Below are positions 24,437 to 33,033 of a DNA stretch of 45,115 bases, in pieces; the stretch's first letter is position 1; each line of letters starts with the position of its first letter. The notes beneath the pieces are model-generated. The model was not told where the DNA came from, made no database searches, and saw only the letters and a list, made by a program, of their open reading frames with translations. The position numbers and the translations under genes were made by a program. The DNA lies in contig JAEZAD010000023.1 in assembly GCA_023430565.1 (NCBI GenBank), positions 1 to 45,115 on the forward strand. The letters are read 5' to 3'. This stretch comes from Verrucomicrobiota bacterium (GTDB taxonomy: Bacteria > Verrucomicrobiota > Verrucomicrobiia > Opitutales > Opitutaceae).

Positions 24437-26788
24437 TTAGTTGATCGTGAGCTTCACGTTCGAGACGATGTGCTTCCCGGCCGCGGCGAACAGTGCGAGG
24501 TTATTTAGCTGCGTGACCGAGGCCTGGCTCGAACGGAACTGAAAGCTCGTCGCAATCGTCACCGGCGAGCCGCCGGTGGGAGTCAGGGTCGCGGAGTAGC
24601 GACGGGTCGCCATGTCGACGGTGATGGTGACGCGATACAAAGTGCCCGGCGAATAGCGGAGCGATTGAACCTTCGACCACGAGCCGGCGTTGGCGGCGTC
24701 GACGAGGCCGTTCGGGGCGAAGCGCAGGGCCACCGCGAAATCGCTGTAGGCGTCAGCGGCGCCGTTGGTGAGAGCCGTGACTGCATCGATGGGAGTCGAG
24801 GGCGCGACCACGTCGAAGGTGAGGGTTGCCTTGCCCTTCACCACGGGTGTGGCGGCATTCTGCCAGGATCTCGAACTGGTCTTGGTGGTGAAGAGGGTGG
24901 TCGTCGCGGAAGGCGTCGGAGCCGGCGCAGGCGCGGGTGCAGGCGTCGGCGCTGGAATTGGCGCGGGAGCCGGAGCGGGTTGAGCGACCGGAGCGGGCGC
25001 CGGAACGAGCGCGAGGGCGGATTCGATACCGAGATCGAGCACCGCATGGGCGCCGACGGATGCGAAATAGCCGACGTTGTTGATTTTGCTCACGCTCAGT
25101 TGTTCCGTGCGGAACTGATAACGGTCGGCGATGCGAACCGCATTGCCACCGGGTGCCGCCACAGTGACCGAGTAGCGTTTGGCCGCGAAATCGACCGACA
25201 TCGTGAAGCGATACCGGACGCCGGGCGTGTAGGCGAACGCGGCGGCGGCCTGATATCCGCCGCCGTTGCGAACATCGATGTAGCCGGAGGGCGCGAAGCG
25301 AACGGCGCCCGCGAGATCGGTGTAAGCGTCGGCCGGGCCGTTGGAGAAGCCGATGACGCCGTCCATTTTGGTGGCCGAGGGCATGGCTTCGAACGAGAGG
25401 GTGAAGGCGCCCGACTGGGAAGCGATGGAGGCGTTTTCCCAGATCTTCGTGGCGACATTCTCTTCCTTGATGTCGGCCGGCGTCGCATGGCGATACGCGC
25501 GCCACATCGAGGCGACCTGCAACTGGATCGAATTGGCGCCGTTGCTGGCGTTGCCGTTTTCAACCGCCCAGTAGCGATCGTAGTAGTCGAACGTGGCGGG
25601 CCAGTTCCAGGCGCTCTGCAGACCCATCAAGCGGGCGGTGAGGACGTGACCGACAATGCTGGCGCCGGCGACGGTGCGATAGTAGGCGCTCCAGTTGCGG
25701 CCGTCGCGTCGCGGGTCTTCCGCGTGTTGTTCGCCCCATTCGGCGAGGCCGACGTCGCTGGCAATGTAGGTTTCGCGCGGACGACCGTCGGCGGTGTAGA
25801 GCGTGCGGCCGACATCGGCCTGGGTGACATACCAAACCTGACGATCTTCCTGGAAGCGGAAGTTTTTGCGGGCGTCGGCCTGGGCGAGGATTTCGCTGTC
25901 GTTCAACACCGCGCCGGCGAGGAGCATGGGCATCTTGCGACCCTGGTTGTGGCCGCCGCCGGCGGGCCAGAAGCCGCCGTTCCGGGCCGCACCGTAGATG
26001 TCGATGCCGTATTGAACCATGCGAACGAGCAATTTTTCCTTCTGCGCGGGGGTGTAGTTCAGCTGCAGGGAGAGAAGTCCCTGCGCCGCGGCATGCGCGA
26101 TTTCGCGACCGTAGGTCGGCTGGTTTCCGCCCGCGTGCATATAGCGTCCGACCCAGGTCGTGGTTTGCTCATTCCACGGCTTCTCGAAGAGCGCCTCCAC
26201 CGAGGCGAGGGACGGCGTGTTGGCCACGACGGGGAGGGAGCGGAGCTTGGAATAGTCGAGCTGACTCTTGTTCCACTTCAGCGTTTTGTCCGCGCCGACC
26301 GGGGGTGGGCGAAAGCTGCCGGCGGGAGCGGCGCGATCAAGCACGGTGAGGATGGCGAGCGTTTCGAGCTGCGGCTTATCGCCGCTGGCCCACGTCGTGT
26401 AGCTCTTCGAGGAAACCAGCGAGGAGCCGGGTTGCACGACGAACGGGAAGGAGCGCGCGGCGTTGAGCGTGGCGACGAAGGCGTTGTTCCGGATGCGGCT
26501 GTCGTAGCCCTGGGTGCTGTTGACGGCCGGGTTGATCATCGATCCGTGCATCGTGACGCCGCCGCTGGTGGTGGAGCGCGGACTGATTGAAGTGATCTTC
26601 ACCGGGCCGACAACCCAGTGGTCTCCGTTAGCAAATTGGCCTGACGGGTAATCCCGATCGAAAGACCACGTAATCCCGAACTGGGTGACCGACGTGGCCG
26701 CCATGGCCACCGACCCGGATGCGAGGAGTTGTAGGGTAATTGCCGCGCATACCAGCCCGGCTTTTCTCTTAGGGAGTCGTAGTATCAT
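24437..26788 (-). CDS. Unrecognised secreted protein with helical-toroid-like domain and two C-terminal beta modules
   Basis: 783 residues. Signal peptide at 1-31 (hydrophobic core, cut near AMAA). The conserved core (about 32-450) contains GITWSFDRDYP, VVGPVKITSISPR, WPAGGGHNQGRKMPMLLAG and EDRQVWYVTQADVGR. Long helical stretches such as LLSLQLNYTPAQKEKLLVRM suggest an alpha/alpha-toroid fold, as in many polysaccharide lyases and hydrolases. Two related beta-sandwich modules (about 455-590 and 635-783) share RFAPSGYID / RFAPNGLVD and are joined by a Pro-Ala linker. I do not recognise the family; enzymatic action on the exported glycan is inference. A shorter paralogue is at 27373-29361. Confidence 0.8.
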   Translation of the reverse strand: MILRLPKRKAGLVCAAITLQLLASGSVAMAATSVTQFGITWSFDRDYPSGQFANGDHWVVGPVKITSISPRSTTSGGVTMHGSMINPAVNSTQGYDSRIRNNAFVATLNAARSFPFVVQPGSSLVSSKSYTTWASGDKPQLETLAILTVLDRAAPAGSFRPPPVGADKTLKWNKSQLDYSKLRSLPVVANTPSLASVEALFEKPWNEQTTTWVGRYMHAGGNQPTYGREIAHAAAQGLLSLQLNYTPAQKEKLLVRMVQYGIDIYGAARNGGFWPAGGGHNQGRKMPMLLAGAVLNDSEILAQADARKNFRFQEDRQVWYVTQADVGRTLYTADGRPRETYIASDVGLAEWGEQHAEDPRRDGRNWSAYYRTVAGASIVGHVLTARLMGLQSAWNWPATFDYYDRYWAVENGNASNGANSIQLQVASMWRAYRHATPADIKEENVATKIWENASIASQSGAFTLSFEAMPSATKMDGVIGFSNGPADAYTDLAGAVRFAPSGYIDVRNGGGYQAAAAFAYTPGVRYRFTMSVDFAAKRYSVTVAAPGGNAVRIADRYQFRTEQLSVSKINNVGYFASVGAHAVLDLGIESALALVPAPAPVAQPAPAPAPIPAPTPAPAPAPAPTPSATTTLFTTKTSSRSWQNAATPVVKGKATLTFDVVAPSTPIDAVTALTNGAADAYSDFAVALRFAPNGLVDAANAGSWSKVQSLRYSPGTLYRVTITVDMATRRYSATLTPTGGSPVTIATSFQFRSSQASVTQLNNLALFAAAGKHIVSNVKLTIN
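24898..25010 (-). repeat. Pro-Ala-rich linker, low-complexity coding repeat
   Basis: About 38 codons read as alternating Pro-Ala with a few Ile, Thr and Val, between the two beta modules of the 783-residue secreted protein. The DNA is a degenerate GC-rich 6-bp repeat. Such linkers keep modules apart in secreted enzymes and often vary in length between strains. Confidence 0.85.
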
Positions 26789-26876
26789 CGCCGGATGTGA
26801 ACGGCGATGGGACGAGAAAGTTCAACTTTTCTGCGGGCTATGCTATAGATTTTACTCGTTGGTTACTAAAGACATC
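26789..26876 (-). promoter_or_regulatory. AT-rich leader and possible promoter of the secreted-protein gene
   Basis: This 88-bp gap is clearly less GC-rich than its surroundings. It contains TATAGC as a possible -10 on the minus strand (weak upstream TTTAGT) and a perfect 13-bp palindrome AAAGTTCAACTTT (26817-26829) about 28 bp before the start codon. The palindrome could be an operator. Evidence is composition and position only. Confidence 0.4.
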
Positions 26877-27380
26877 TTATCCCGAAATAAACGGCGAACG
26901 GGAGTGCGCGGCAGAGCCGCGATGTCGTCGACGCACGAGCGAAGGATGCCAGAAGCGAAGCTGTATCAAAGAAGCGGAGACGTTGGTGTGAGCCCCCTCG
27001 CCGGGATTGGTTCCATGCGATTCCCCGGTATCTTTCAGCCTCCATTCCCACGGAATTCCCTCGAGTTCGGCGTGCTCGGCGAGACCGGCCTGCCAGAGCT
27101 TGTAGAAAAGGCCGGCGGCGTGCCACTGGTCAAAGCGCCGGTGGATGGCCGAGGCGCTGCCGAGGGTCGGCGGGAGCATCTTCCACGGCACGCCCGTGCG
27201 GAGGACGTGCACGATGGCTTCGAATGCCTGGCGCGCCGGGATGGGCTTGCGGCCGCCGCCGGGGCGACGCTGGAACGGCAGTCCTTCCGCGCGCGTGGGT
27301 GCGGGGAGCAGCGGTTCCACCGCGGACCACAGATCATCGCTGATCGCCCGCGGGGTGAGCTTGGGATCGTTTTTATTCAA
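26877..27380 (-). pseudogene. IS5-family transposase, N-terminal remnant
   Basis: A 167-residue ORF starting at TTG 27380. Residues about 10-110 match the N-terminal part of IS5-type transposases: DDLWSAVEPLLP, GGRKPIPARQAFEAIVHVLR, GVPWKMLPP and HRRFDQWHAAGLFYKLW. After WEWRLKDTG the similarity stops and the tail is unrelated. The catalytic DDE half would need several hundred more bases, but the next gene begins 89 bp away, so the element is a fragment. Its start overlaps the stop codon of the 27373-29361 gene. No inverted terminal repeats or target duplication could be identified. Confidence 0.8.
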
Positions 27381-29361
27381 CGCGGGCGAAGCGATCGTTC
27401 GCCTTCTCAGCGAAGGCCGTTTCTGCGGCCGGGGTTGTCGGTGCGTGCGCGCGGGACGACGCCGGGTTGCGCAAGGGAAGCGGCTCCGCGGCGCCCATGT
27501 AGTTGCTATCCGAGGACACAGGGTGATCAGGCGGCGCGGTCGGAAGAAAGGGGTGGGTTTGTTGAGTGCCGACGTTGAGCACGGCGTGGTAGCCCATGCG
27601 CGATTGGAACGCGAGGTGGTCGAGAAGAACGTGGGGAGGGAACGGGGAGCGGAATCTCCATTGACTGGCGAGGGTCACGGCGCGTTTGCCGGGGGGCGTC
27701 ACGGTGACGGAATAGTTTCGCGCCGCGGGATCGAGGGACATCGCGACGCGATAGCGCTGGCCGGCCGCGTAGGGAACACGGGTGGCGGCGCGAAAGCCAT
27801 CGTCGTCCGTCGCTTCGATGAAACCGGACGGTGCGAGACGAACGGTGGCGACGAGATCGCCCGCGCCGCCGGCGCGACCGGAGGAAACTCCGACGAGGCC
27901 GTCCATGTTATTTTGCGAGGGCAGGAGATCGAACGTGACGGTGAAAGCGCGATTCGTGGCCGGAAGGGCAAGATTGTGCCAGATCGGCGTGGCGACGTTG
28001 TCGTCGGAGAGCTTGGCGGGCGCGGAGTGCCGATAGGCGGACCACATGCCGGCGACGAACGGCTGAATGGAATTGGCGCCGCGTGACACGTTGCGGTGCT
28101 CGTGAGTCCAGTAGCGATCGAGGTAGTCGAACGTTGCGGGCCAGTTCCATGTTTCCACGAGACCCATCAAGCGTGCGGTGAGGACGTGGCCGATGACGGA
28201 GGCGCCGACGATCGTGCGATAGTAGCTGTTCCAGTTCCGGCCGTCCCAGCGCGGCTCCGGAAAATGTTTCTCGCCCCATTCGGCCACGCCGACATCGGTG
28301 GGGAGATACATTTCGCGCGGGCGGCGGTCGCCCATATAGAGGGGTCGTCCCACATCGGCTTGGGTGACATACCATATTTGGCGATCCTCCTGAAAAACGA
28401 GCCGGCGGCCATCGCCGTAGGACAGAATGTCGGGGTCGCTGAGCACCGTGCCGGCCAGCAGCAACGGCATCTTGCGTCCGTGATTGTGGCCTCCTCCGGC
28501 GGGCCACACAGCGCCGAGACGCGCGGAGCCGTAGATATCGATTCCATACTGAACCAGGCGGATGAGGAGCGTCTCCTTTTCCCGGTCGCTGTAGTCGAGT
28601 TGTAGCGAAAGAAGACCGAGCGCGAGCGTATGAGCGATCTCGCGACCGTAGGACGGCTGATTGTCCGCCGGGTGAAGATAACGAGAAACCCAAGTGGTCC
28701 CCTGTTCGATCCACGGGCGTTGGAACAAGCGCTCCACATCGGAAAGCCGGGGATGATGGGCGACGGGGCGGAGCGAGCGCAGCTTCCGATAATCGAGTTG
28801 GGAGGTCCGCCAGCGAAGCGTTTTGTCGGTTCCGACCGGGGGCGGGCGGAAAGAGCCGGGTGGAGCGGGGCGCTCCAGCACGGTGAGGATGGCGATGGTC
28901 TTGAGCTGGGGTTTGTCGCCGGCGGAGTGCCGCTCGAAACTCTCGGACGAGAGCAGGGACGTTCCGGGCTTCAGGCGCAGCGGCATGCGGGCGGCGACGT
29001 TTTGATGGGGGGCGAAGCGATTGCTTTTTATCCGGCTGTCGTAGGCCTGGGCATCATTCACCTGCGGATTCACCATCGATCCGTGCATCATGACGCCGCC
29101 GTTGCTCTGAGTTCGGGGTGAGATCGAAACAATCGTCACCGGTCCCACCACCCAATGATCGCCGTTGGCGAACCGGCCGGCGGGATAATCGCGATCGAAG
29201 GTCCAGGTGATGCCGAATTGCGAGAGGCTGGTGGCGCCGAAAACCGCTGGCGCGAGAAGCAGGGTCGACAGCGGGAAAGCGAGGAAAGCAAGGCGCGGAC
29301 GAAGCGGTGCGACCGGCCGGCGCAAGGGCCTGGAGGATTCGATGCCGTCAAGCGGGTTCAT
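27373..29361 (-). CDS. Unrecognised secreted protein, shorter paralogue of the 24437-26788 product
   Basis: 662 residues from ATG 29361. A basic N-terminus and the hydrophobic run LAFLAFPLSTLLLAPAVFGA make a signal peptide. The core tracks the paralogue closely: GITWTFDRDYPAG, VVGPVTIVSISPR, VQYGIDIYGSARLG, WPAGGGHNHGRKMPLLLAG and EDRQIWYVTQADVGRPLY. Only the first beta module (RLAPSGFIE, near residue 500) is present. After HAVLNVGTQQ the sequence turns into a Pro/Ala-rich tail and stops at the transposase remnant, so the Pro-Ala linker and second module may have been lost by the insertion. Family and function unknown; same suggestion of glycan processing. Confidence 0.78.
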   Translation of the reverse strand: MNPLDGIESSRPLRRPVAPLRPRLAFLAFPLSTLLLAPAVFGATSLSQFGITWTFDRDYPAGRFANGDHWVVGPVTIVSISPRTQSNGGVMMHGSMVNPQVNDAQAYDSRIKSNRFAPHQNVAARMPLRLKPGTSLLSSESFERHSAGDKPQLKTIAILTVLERPAPPGSFRPPPVGTDKTLRWRTSQLDYRKLRSLRPVAHHPRLSDVERLFQRPWIEQGTTWVSRYLHPADNQPSYGREIAHTLALGLLSLQLDYSDREKETLLIRLVQYGIDIYGSARLGAVWPAGGGHNHGRKMPLLLAGTVLSDPDILSYGDGRRLVFQEDRQIWYVTQADVGRPLYMGDRRPREMYLPTDVGVAEWGEKHFPEPRWDGRNWNSYYRTIVGASVIGHVLTARLMGLVETWNWPATFDYLDRYWTHEHRNVSRGANSIQPFVAGMWSAYRHSAPAKLSDDNVATPIWHNLALPATNRAFTVTFDLLPSQNNMDGLVGVSSGRAGGAGDLVATVRLAPSGFIEATDDDGFRAATRVPYAAGQRYRVAMSLDPAARNYSVTVTPPGKRAVTLASQWRFRSPFPPHVLLDHLAFQSRMGYHAVLNVGTQQTHPFLPTAPPDHPVSSDSNYMGAAEPLPLRNPASSRAHAPTTPAAETAFAEKANDRFARVE

Positions 29362-29450
29362 GAACGTGTCCGAGGATGCGTGGGATGCGTTGGAATTCTG
29401 GATACGCGATTTCCGGCGGATCCGGCGAACGACATCCGGGAATTCCGGGC

Positions 29451-30164
29451 TCAGGCCAATCCACGCACGGCGATCAGCGACTTGGTGAGCAGGAGGAACC
29501 GTTCCTTGAGGATCCGGCAGTCGGGGAAGAGAAGCTTGAAGGACTTGAGGTCGAGCATGCGCGGCGCGTCCTCGAGTTTGAGGAGGGCGTCGTCGAGGCT
29601 GCTGGCGCGACCGCGATTGCCCAGGGTGAAGCTGCGGAGAAGACGCACCTGAAAGGGCTTTGGCAGCCAGTGGAAAAACGGAGTCAGATAATGGGGCTCG
29701 ACGGGAAACCAGTAGTAGGGCGTTTGGACGTAGAGGTTGGCGGCGACGCGACGCACCTCCTGTGAGAACTGCTTCATTTGCGGCCAGCCTCCCACGTGTT
29801 CGATGACGGAGTTCGAGTGGACGATATGGAAAGAATCGTCCGCGAATTCGCGCAGGTCGCAGGCGTTGCCGGTGGCGTGAGTGAAGATCGAATCGTCCTG
29901 CCCCTGGAGGTCGCAGGGGAGATTGAGCAGCGTGATGTGCGTGCGATTCCTGCGCAGAAGATCTTTCGGGAGGATGTCCCAATACGTTTTCCGTCCGCCG
30001 ACGTCGAGAAGCCTCACCTCGCCGTGCCGTTGGAAGGCTTGCTCGATGAGCTTTACCACCGGACCAATCCGCCGCGCACGGAAGCGAAAGCCGAGCGAAC
30101 GCGGATTGCTGTAGTTGGTCAGGAGATCGAGACGGCGGGACGGAGCGGAGGTGGAGGCGTGCAT
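29451..30164 (-). CDS. SAM-dependent class I methyltransferase
   Basis: 237 residues. VRLLDVGGRKTYWDILP is the SAM-binding motif I, ITLLNLPCDLQG and NACDLREFADDSFHIVHSNS hold the adenine-side acidic positions, and VIEHVGGW follows. QTPYYWFPVEPHYLTPFFHW is a conserved feature of methyltransferase-11 proteins in polysaccharide loci. Start at ATG 30164; the frame is open far upstream but overlaps the GT gene. It is 50 bp after that GT gene and 89 bp before the secreted paralogue. It could methylate a sugar, perhaps the terminal cap read by the Wzt C-terminal domain; that is inference. Confidence 0.82.
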   Translation of the reverse strand: MHASTSAPSRRLDLLTNYSNPRSLGFRFRARRIGPVVKLIEQAFQRHGEVRLLDVGGRKTYWDILPKDLLRRNRTHITLLNLPCDLQGQDDSIFTHATGNACDLREFADDSFHIVHSNSVIEHVGGWPQMKQFSQEVRRVAANLYVQTPYYWFPVEPHYLTPFFHWLPKPFQVRLLRSFTLGNRGRASSLDDALLKLEDAPRMLDLKSFKLLFPDCRILKERFLLLTKSLIAVRGLA

Positions 30165-30214
30165 GGAAGGAAAGGGCTCCGACGCGATGAGGCGCGAAGC
30201 AGAGCGGACAAGTG

Positions 30215-31471
30215 CTACGGTGCGGCGTGGAGGCCGCAGGTGTCGCGCAGCGTGTCGAGGACGAGGCGCGCTTTGGCGGTCCACGTTTCGTTTTGCACGC
30301 GGGAGCGCAACCGTTGGGGGGAGTCTCCCGCGCGCAGCGCGAGGCGGATCGCATCGACGAAGGCGTCGTAACTGCCGGCGACGCGGACATAACCGTCGTA
30401 GCGGCGCAGTTCGTCGAAGGGGGTGGTGACCACGGGGCGCCCGACGGCGAGATACTCCTTCAACTTGATCGGATTGCACGCGCGGATCCACGCATTGTCG
30501 CACCACGGCATGATCAGCACGTCGCAGGCGGCGGTGAAACGAGCGACTTTTTCGTAAGGCTGCTGGGGGAAGCGATGCACGTTGGGGAGTGCCGCGACGG
30601 TGGCGCTCAGCGGGCCGGGCCCGACGATCACTAACGGCAGGTCGGGAAGGCTGCGCGCGATGTGCTCGAGCAGACGGTGATCGACGCGATGAGGCTCGAG
30701 GTTTCCCACGTATCCGATTCGTGGCGACGAAAGACCGGCGAGTTCGGCGACCGGCGCGCGTTGGTCGCCCGCGTTGGCGAAGTGCGAGAAATCCACGCCA
30801 TGGTCGGCGAACAGCGCCCGGCGGCATTGCGCCTGTTCCTCGTCGAGCACGGCAGACGAGCAAAAGAGGGTCAGGTCAGCGAGGGTCTTGAGGGTGAGGT
30901 CCTGCGACGCGACGCGGGCACGATCGACTCCCGGATACTCCTCGTAACGGTCGGTGCGTTGATAAATCACGCCGGCGGGATCGAGGGACCCGAGAACTCC
31001 GACGGCGGTGGGGCACGCGACCCAAACCAGCGGCTGGCGGAAACCCATGGAACGGCACGCGCCGCGGAGTTGCAGCGAAAGCGCGCGATTCAGGAAACTT
31101 CGACCAAACCGGACGGGAGCGGCGAATGGGCTGAACACGGAGAGCCCATCTTTCACCTGCACCCGGCCCCGGAGCACACTGCGGAGCTTGCGTCCGATGC
31201 GACGAGCGAGTTGAGAGTGCTGCCCGGGAGCGCTTACCCGCATGCCGATCGAGTTGACATACAGCACGGGCACCACGGCGCTCAGCTCCCGCATCATCTG
31301 CAGGTCGTAGTGTCCACGATTGTGATACCACCAATCGACGCCGCCGAAGCAGAGGATGCTGTCGTAGGTCTGTCGCGTTCCCGCTGCGGCGACCCCGGTT
31401 GCCGTGCCGGCGGAAGATGGAAGCGGCGGCGAGAGCGGAAAGGGGCTGAACGAATTCGCGGCCGTGTTCAT
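30215..31471 (-). CDS. Glycosyltransferase, GT4/TuaH-like
   Basis: 418 residues. YDSILCFGGVDWWYHNRGHY near residue 38 is the pattern seen in teichuronic-acid-type (TuaH) and related GT-B enzymes. VIYQRTDRYEEYPG and TLFCSSAVLDEEQ end the acceptor domain; IGYVGNLEPHRVDHRLLEHI and NPIKLKEYLAVGRPVVTTPF form the donor domain, with the E of KEYLAVG at the expected catalytic region. The ATG overlaps the upstream GT2 stop by 4 bp; the first 35 residues are low-complexity and may be non-essential or indicate a later start. Same run as the Alg13/14 pair. Confidence 0.87.
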   Translation of the reverse strand: MNTAANSFSPFPLSPPLPSSAGTATGVAAAGTRQTYDSILCFGGVDWWYHNRGHYDLQMMRELSAVVPVLYVNSIGMRVSAPGQHSQLARRIGRKLRSVLRGRVQVKDGLSVFSPFAAPVRFGRSFLNRALSLQLRGACRSMGFRQPLVWVACPTAVGVLGSLDPAGVIYQRTDRYEEYPGVDRARVASQDLTLKTLADLTLFCSSAVLDEEQAQCRRALFADHGVDFSHFANAGDQRAPVAELAGLSSPRIGYVGNLEPHRVDHRLLEHIARSLPDLPLVIVGPGPLSATVAALPNVHRFPQQPYEKVARFTAACDVLIMPWCDNAWIRACNPIKLKEYLAVGRPVVTTPFDELRRYDGYVRVAGSYDAFVDAIRLALRAGDSPQRLRSRVQNETWTAKARLVLDTLRDTCGLHAAP

Positions 31472-32442
31472 ATTCGCGGGGCCGGGCTTTCGTTGGCCGA
31501 AAGAGGCAGCCCGGTTGTCCCGTAGCCGTGGATCCACTCGGCGCGTTGGCGCCAGACGACGAGCCAGCGGGTTGGTTCGGTCTTACTTTGGATGATGTGG
31601 GCGAGTTGAGTGCCGACGGCGCGGACGGCGACTCCGGCGAGCAGCAGGCCGAGGCCGGCCAGCCGCCGCAGGCCCTGCCAGTGGGTGCGAAGCAGCGTGG
31701 CTTTGCCGCGAAAGAGCAGCAGCAGTTTGCCGGCGGGAGTGGACGATTGGCCCACCTCATGGATCAGGCGGGCGTCGGGGCAGATCACGGGCCGGAAACC
31801 GGAACGACGTGCGCGCATGGCAAGATCGGCGTCCTCGCCATACATGAAGAAACGCTCGTCGAAGCCGCCGAGCTTTTCCCACACGGGCCGGGCGACGAGG
31901 AGGCAGCAGCCGCTGATGATTCCCACCTCGCGAACCGTGTCGCGCGGCCATTTGCCGAGGGATTCCGGATCGAATAACGAATGACGGCGGGCGAGCGAGC
32001 TGAGGCCCGTGGCAAACATGGCGAGGCTCCAGAGGGTTGGCAGGCCCCAGCACGATGACGGTTCGACGCGGCCCTCGGGGGTGAAGGTGCGCGCCCCGTA
32101 AAGCCCGTGATGGGGGGAGGAGCGGGCGAACTCGACGATGGCATCGAGCGCTTCGTCGAGCAGGACAGTATCGGGGTTGAGCAGCAGGAGATAGTCGGCC
32201 GTGGCATGACGAGCAGCGAGATTGACGCCCGCGGCAAAGCCGAGATTGCACCCGGGCGTGAGCAGTCGCACCGCCGGGAATCGCGTCCGAACCAAGTCGG
32301 CGGAGTGGTCCCTCGACGCGTTATCGAGGACAATCACTTCGAAGCGGACGCGCCGGGATTGGGCGAAGATGCTCTCAAGACACGCGCCGAGATGACCGGC
32401 GGAATTGTAGGAAACGATGATGACGGCGACGTCGAGAGTCAT
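31468..32442 (-). CDS. Glycosyltransferase family 2 (rhamnosyltransferase-like)
   Basis: 324 residues. VAVIIVSYNSAGHLGACLES, VIVLDNASRDHSADLV, GCNLGFAAGVNLAARHATAD and LLLLNPDTVLL are the ordered motifs of the WbbL/RfbF-type GT2 group; NPD is the metal motif. FFMYGEDADLAMRARRSGF is the conserved acceptor-side element with the catalytic-base region. Many members transfer L-rhamnose, but donors vary. A C-terminal hydrophobic stretch (GLGLLLAGVAVRAVGTQLA) suggests membrane attachment. It follows the Alg13-like gene by 33 bp and overlaps the next GT gene by 4 bp. Confidence 0.9.
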   Translation of the reverse strand: MTLDVAVIIVSYNSAGHLGACLESIFAQSRRVRFEVIVLDNASRDHSADLVRTRFPAVRLLTPGCNLGFAAGVNLAARHATADYLLLLNPDTVLLDEALDAIVEFARSSPHHGLYGARTFTPEGRVEPSSCWGLPTLWSLAMFATGLSSLARRHSLFDPESLGKWPRDTVREVGIISGCCLLVARPVWEKLGGFDERFFMYGEDADLAMRARRSGFRPVICPDARLIHEVGQSSTPAGKLLLLFRGKATLLRTHWQGLRRLAGLGLLLAGVAVRAVGTQLAHIIQSKTEPTRWLVVWRQRAEWIHGYGTTGLPLSANESPAPRI

Positions 32443-32475
32443 GGCGGAGGCGATGGCACTGATGGACGGGACTGC

Positions 32476-33033
32476 TCAGGCGGGGCGTCCGAGGGCTGTG
32501 TCAGCCGGCGTTGGTTGGGCCTGGGGCCGAACCAGGGCGTGCTCGGCCTCGAGTTGCCCGCGCGCGATGAAGTCGCGAACGGCGGCGATGAGAGAGCTGC
32601 TGGCGAACGTCCCGGTGTGGTCCCGCACGGGAAGCGTGTCGAGATGCTGGAGCCGTTCGCTGAGTTCCTGCTCGTCGAAGGCGACATTGATCTTGCCCAA
32701 GGCGAGCAGCTGGCGCGCGGTGGCCATCTGATGATCATTGCGTTGTTCGCCGAGGGCGGCGCGTCGGGGCATGACCAGGATTGGTTTGTCGAAGCGGAGC
32801 GCGGAGAGGATCGTGCCCATGCCGGCATGGGCGACGATGGCGCTTGCCTGGGTGAAGCAGCGGTTGAACTCGGCGGGGGGCAGAAATTCGACGGCGCGGA
32901 TGTGCGCCGGACGCCAGAAGGTCTGCCCGATTTGGGCGAAGACATCGGTGCGACCGGTCGCAAACGCCCACGCATCCACTGCGCGGACGAGGCGGTCGAA
33001 GGGTAGTTCGGTGCCAACTGTAACCAAGATCAT
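32476..33033 (-). CDS. Alg13/PssE-like glycosyltransferase catalytic subunit
   Basis: 185 residues. MILVTVGTELPFDRLVRAVD is the hallmark N-terminus of Alg13-type proteins, the nucleotide-sugar-binding half of a split GT28 enzyme. ASAIVAHAGMGTILSALRFD and KPILVMPRRAALGEQRNDHQ form the donor pocket. It overlaps the Alg14-like gene by 4 bp (ATGA), so the two halves are co-translated and should form one membrane-bound transferase on the cytoplasmic face. Frame upstream of ATG 33033 is a shadow of that gene. Yeast Alg13/14 uses UDP-GlcNAc; bacterial PssD/PssE use UDP-GlcA; the donor here is open. Confidence 0.88.
   Translation of the reverse strand: MILVTVGTELPFDRLVRAVDAWAFATGRTDVFAQIGQTFWRPAHIRAVEFLPPAEFNRCFTQASAIVAHAGMGTILSALRFDKPILVMPRRAALGEQRNDHQMATARQLLALGKINVAFDEQELSERLQHLDTLPVRDHTGTFASSSLIAAVRDFIARGQLEAEHALVRPQAQPTPADTALGRPA

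Noticed and set aside
21539..24508. Very long plus-strand open frame (989 codons) across several glycosyltransferase genes
   Set aside because: Composition is Glu/Arg/Gly-rich, no domain is recognisable, and it lies opposite well-supported minus-strand genes joined by normal operon spacing.
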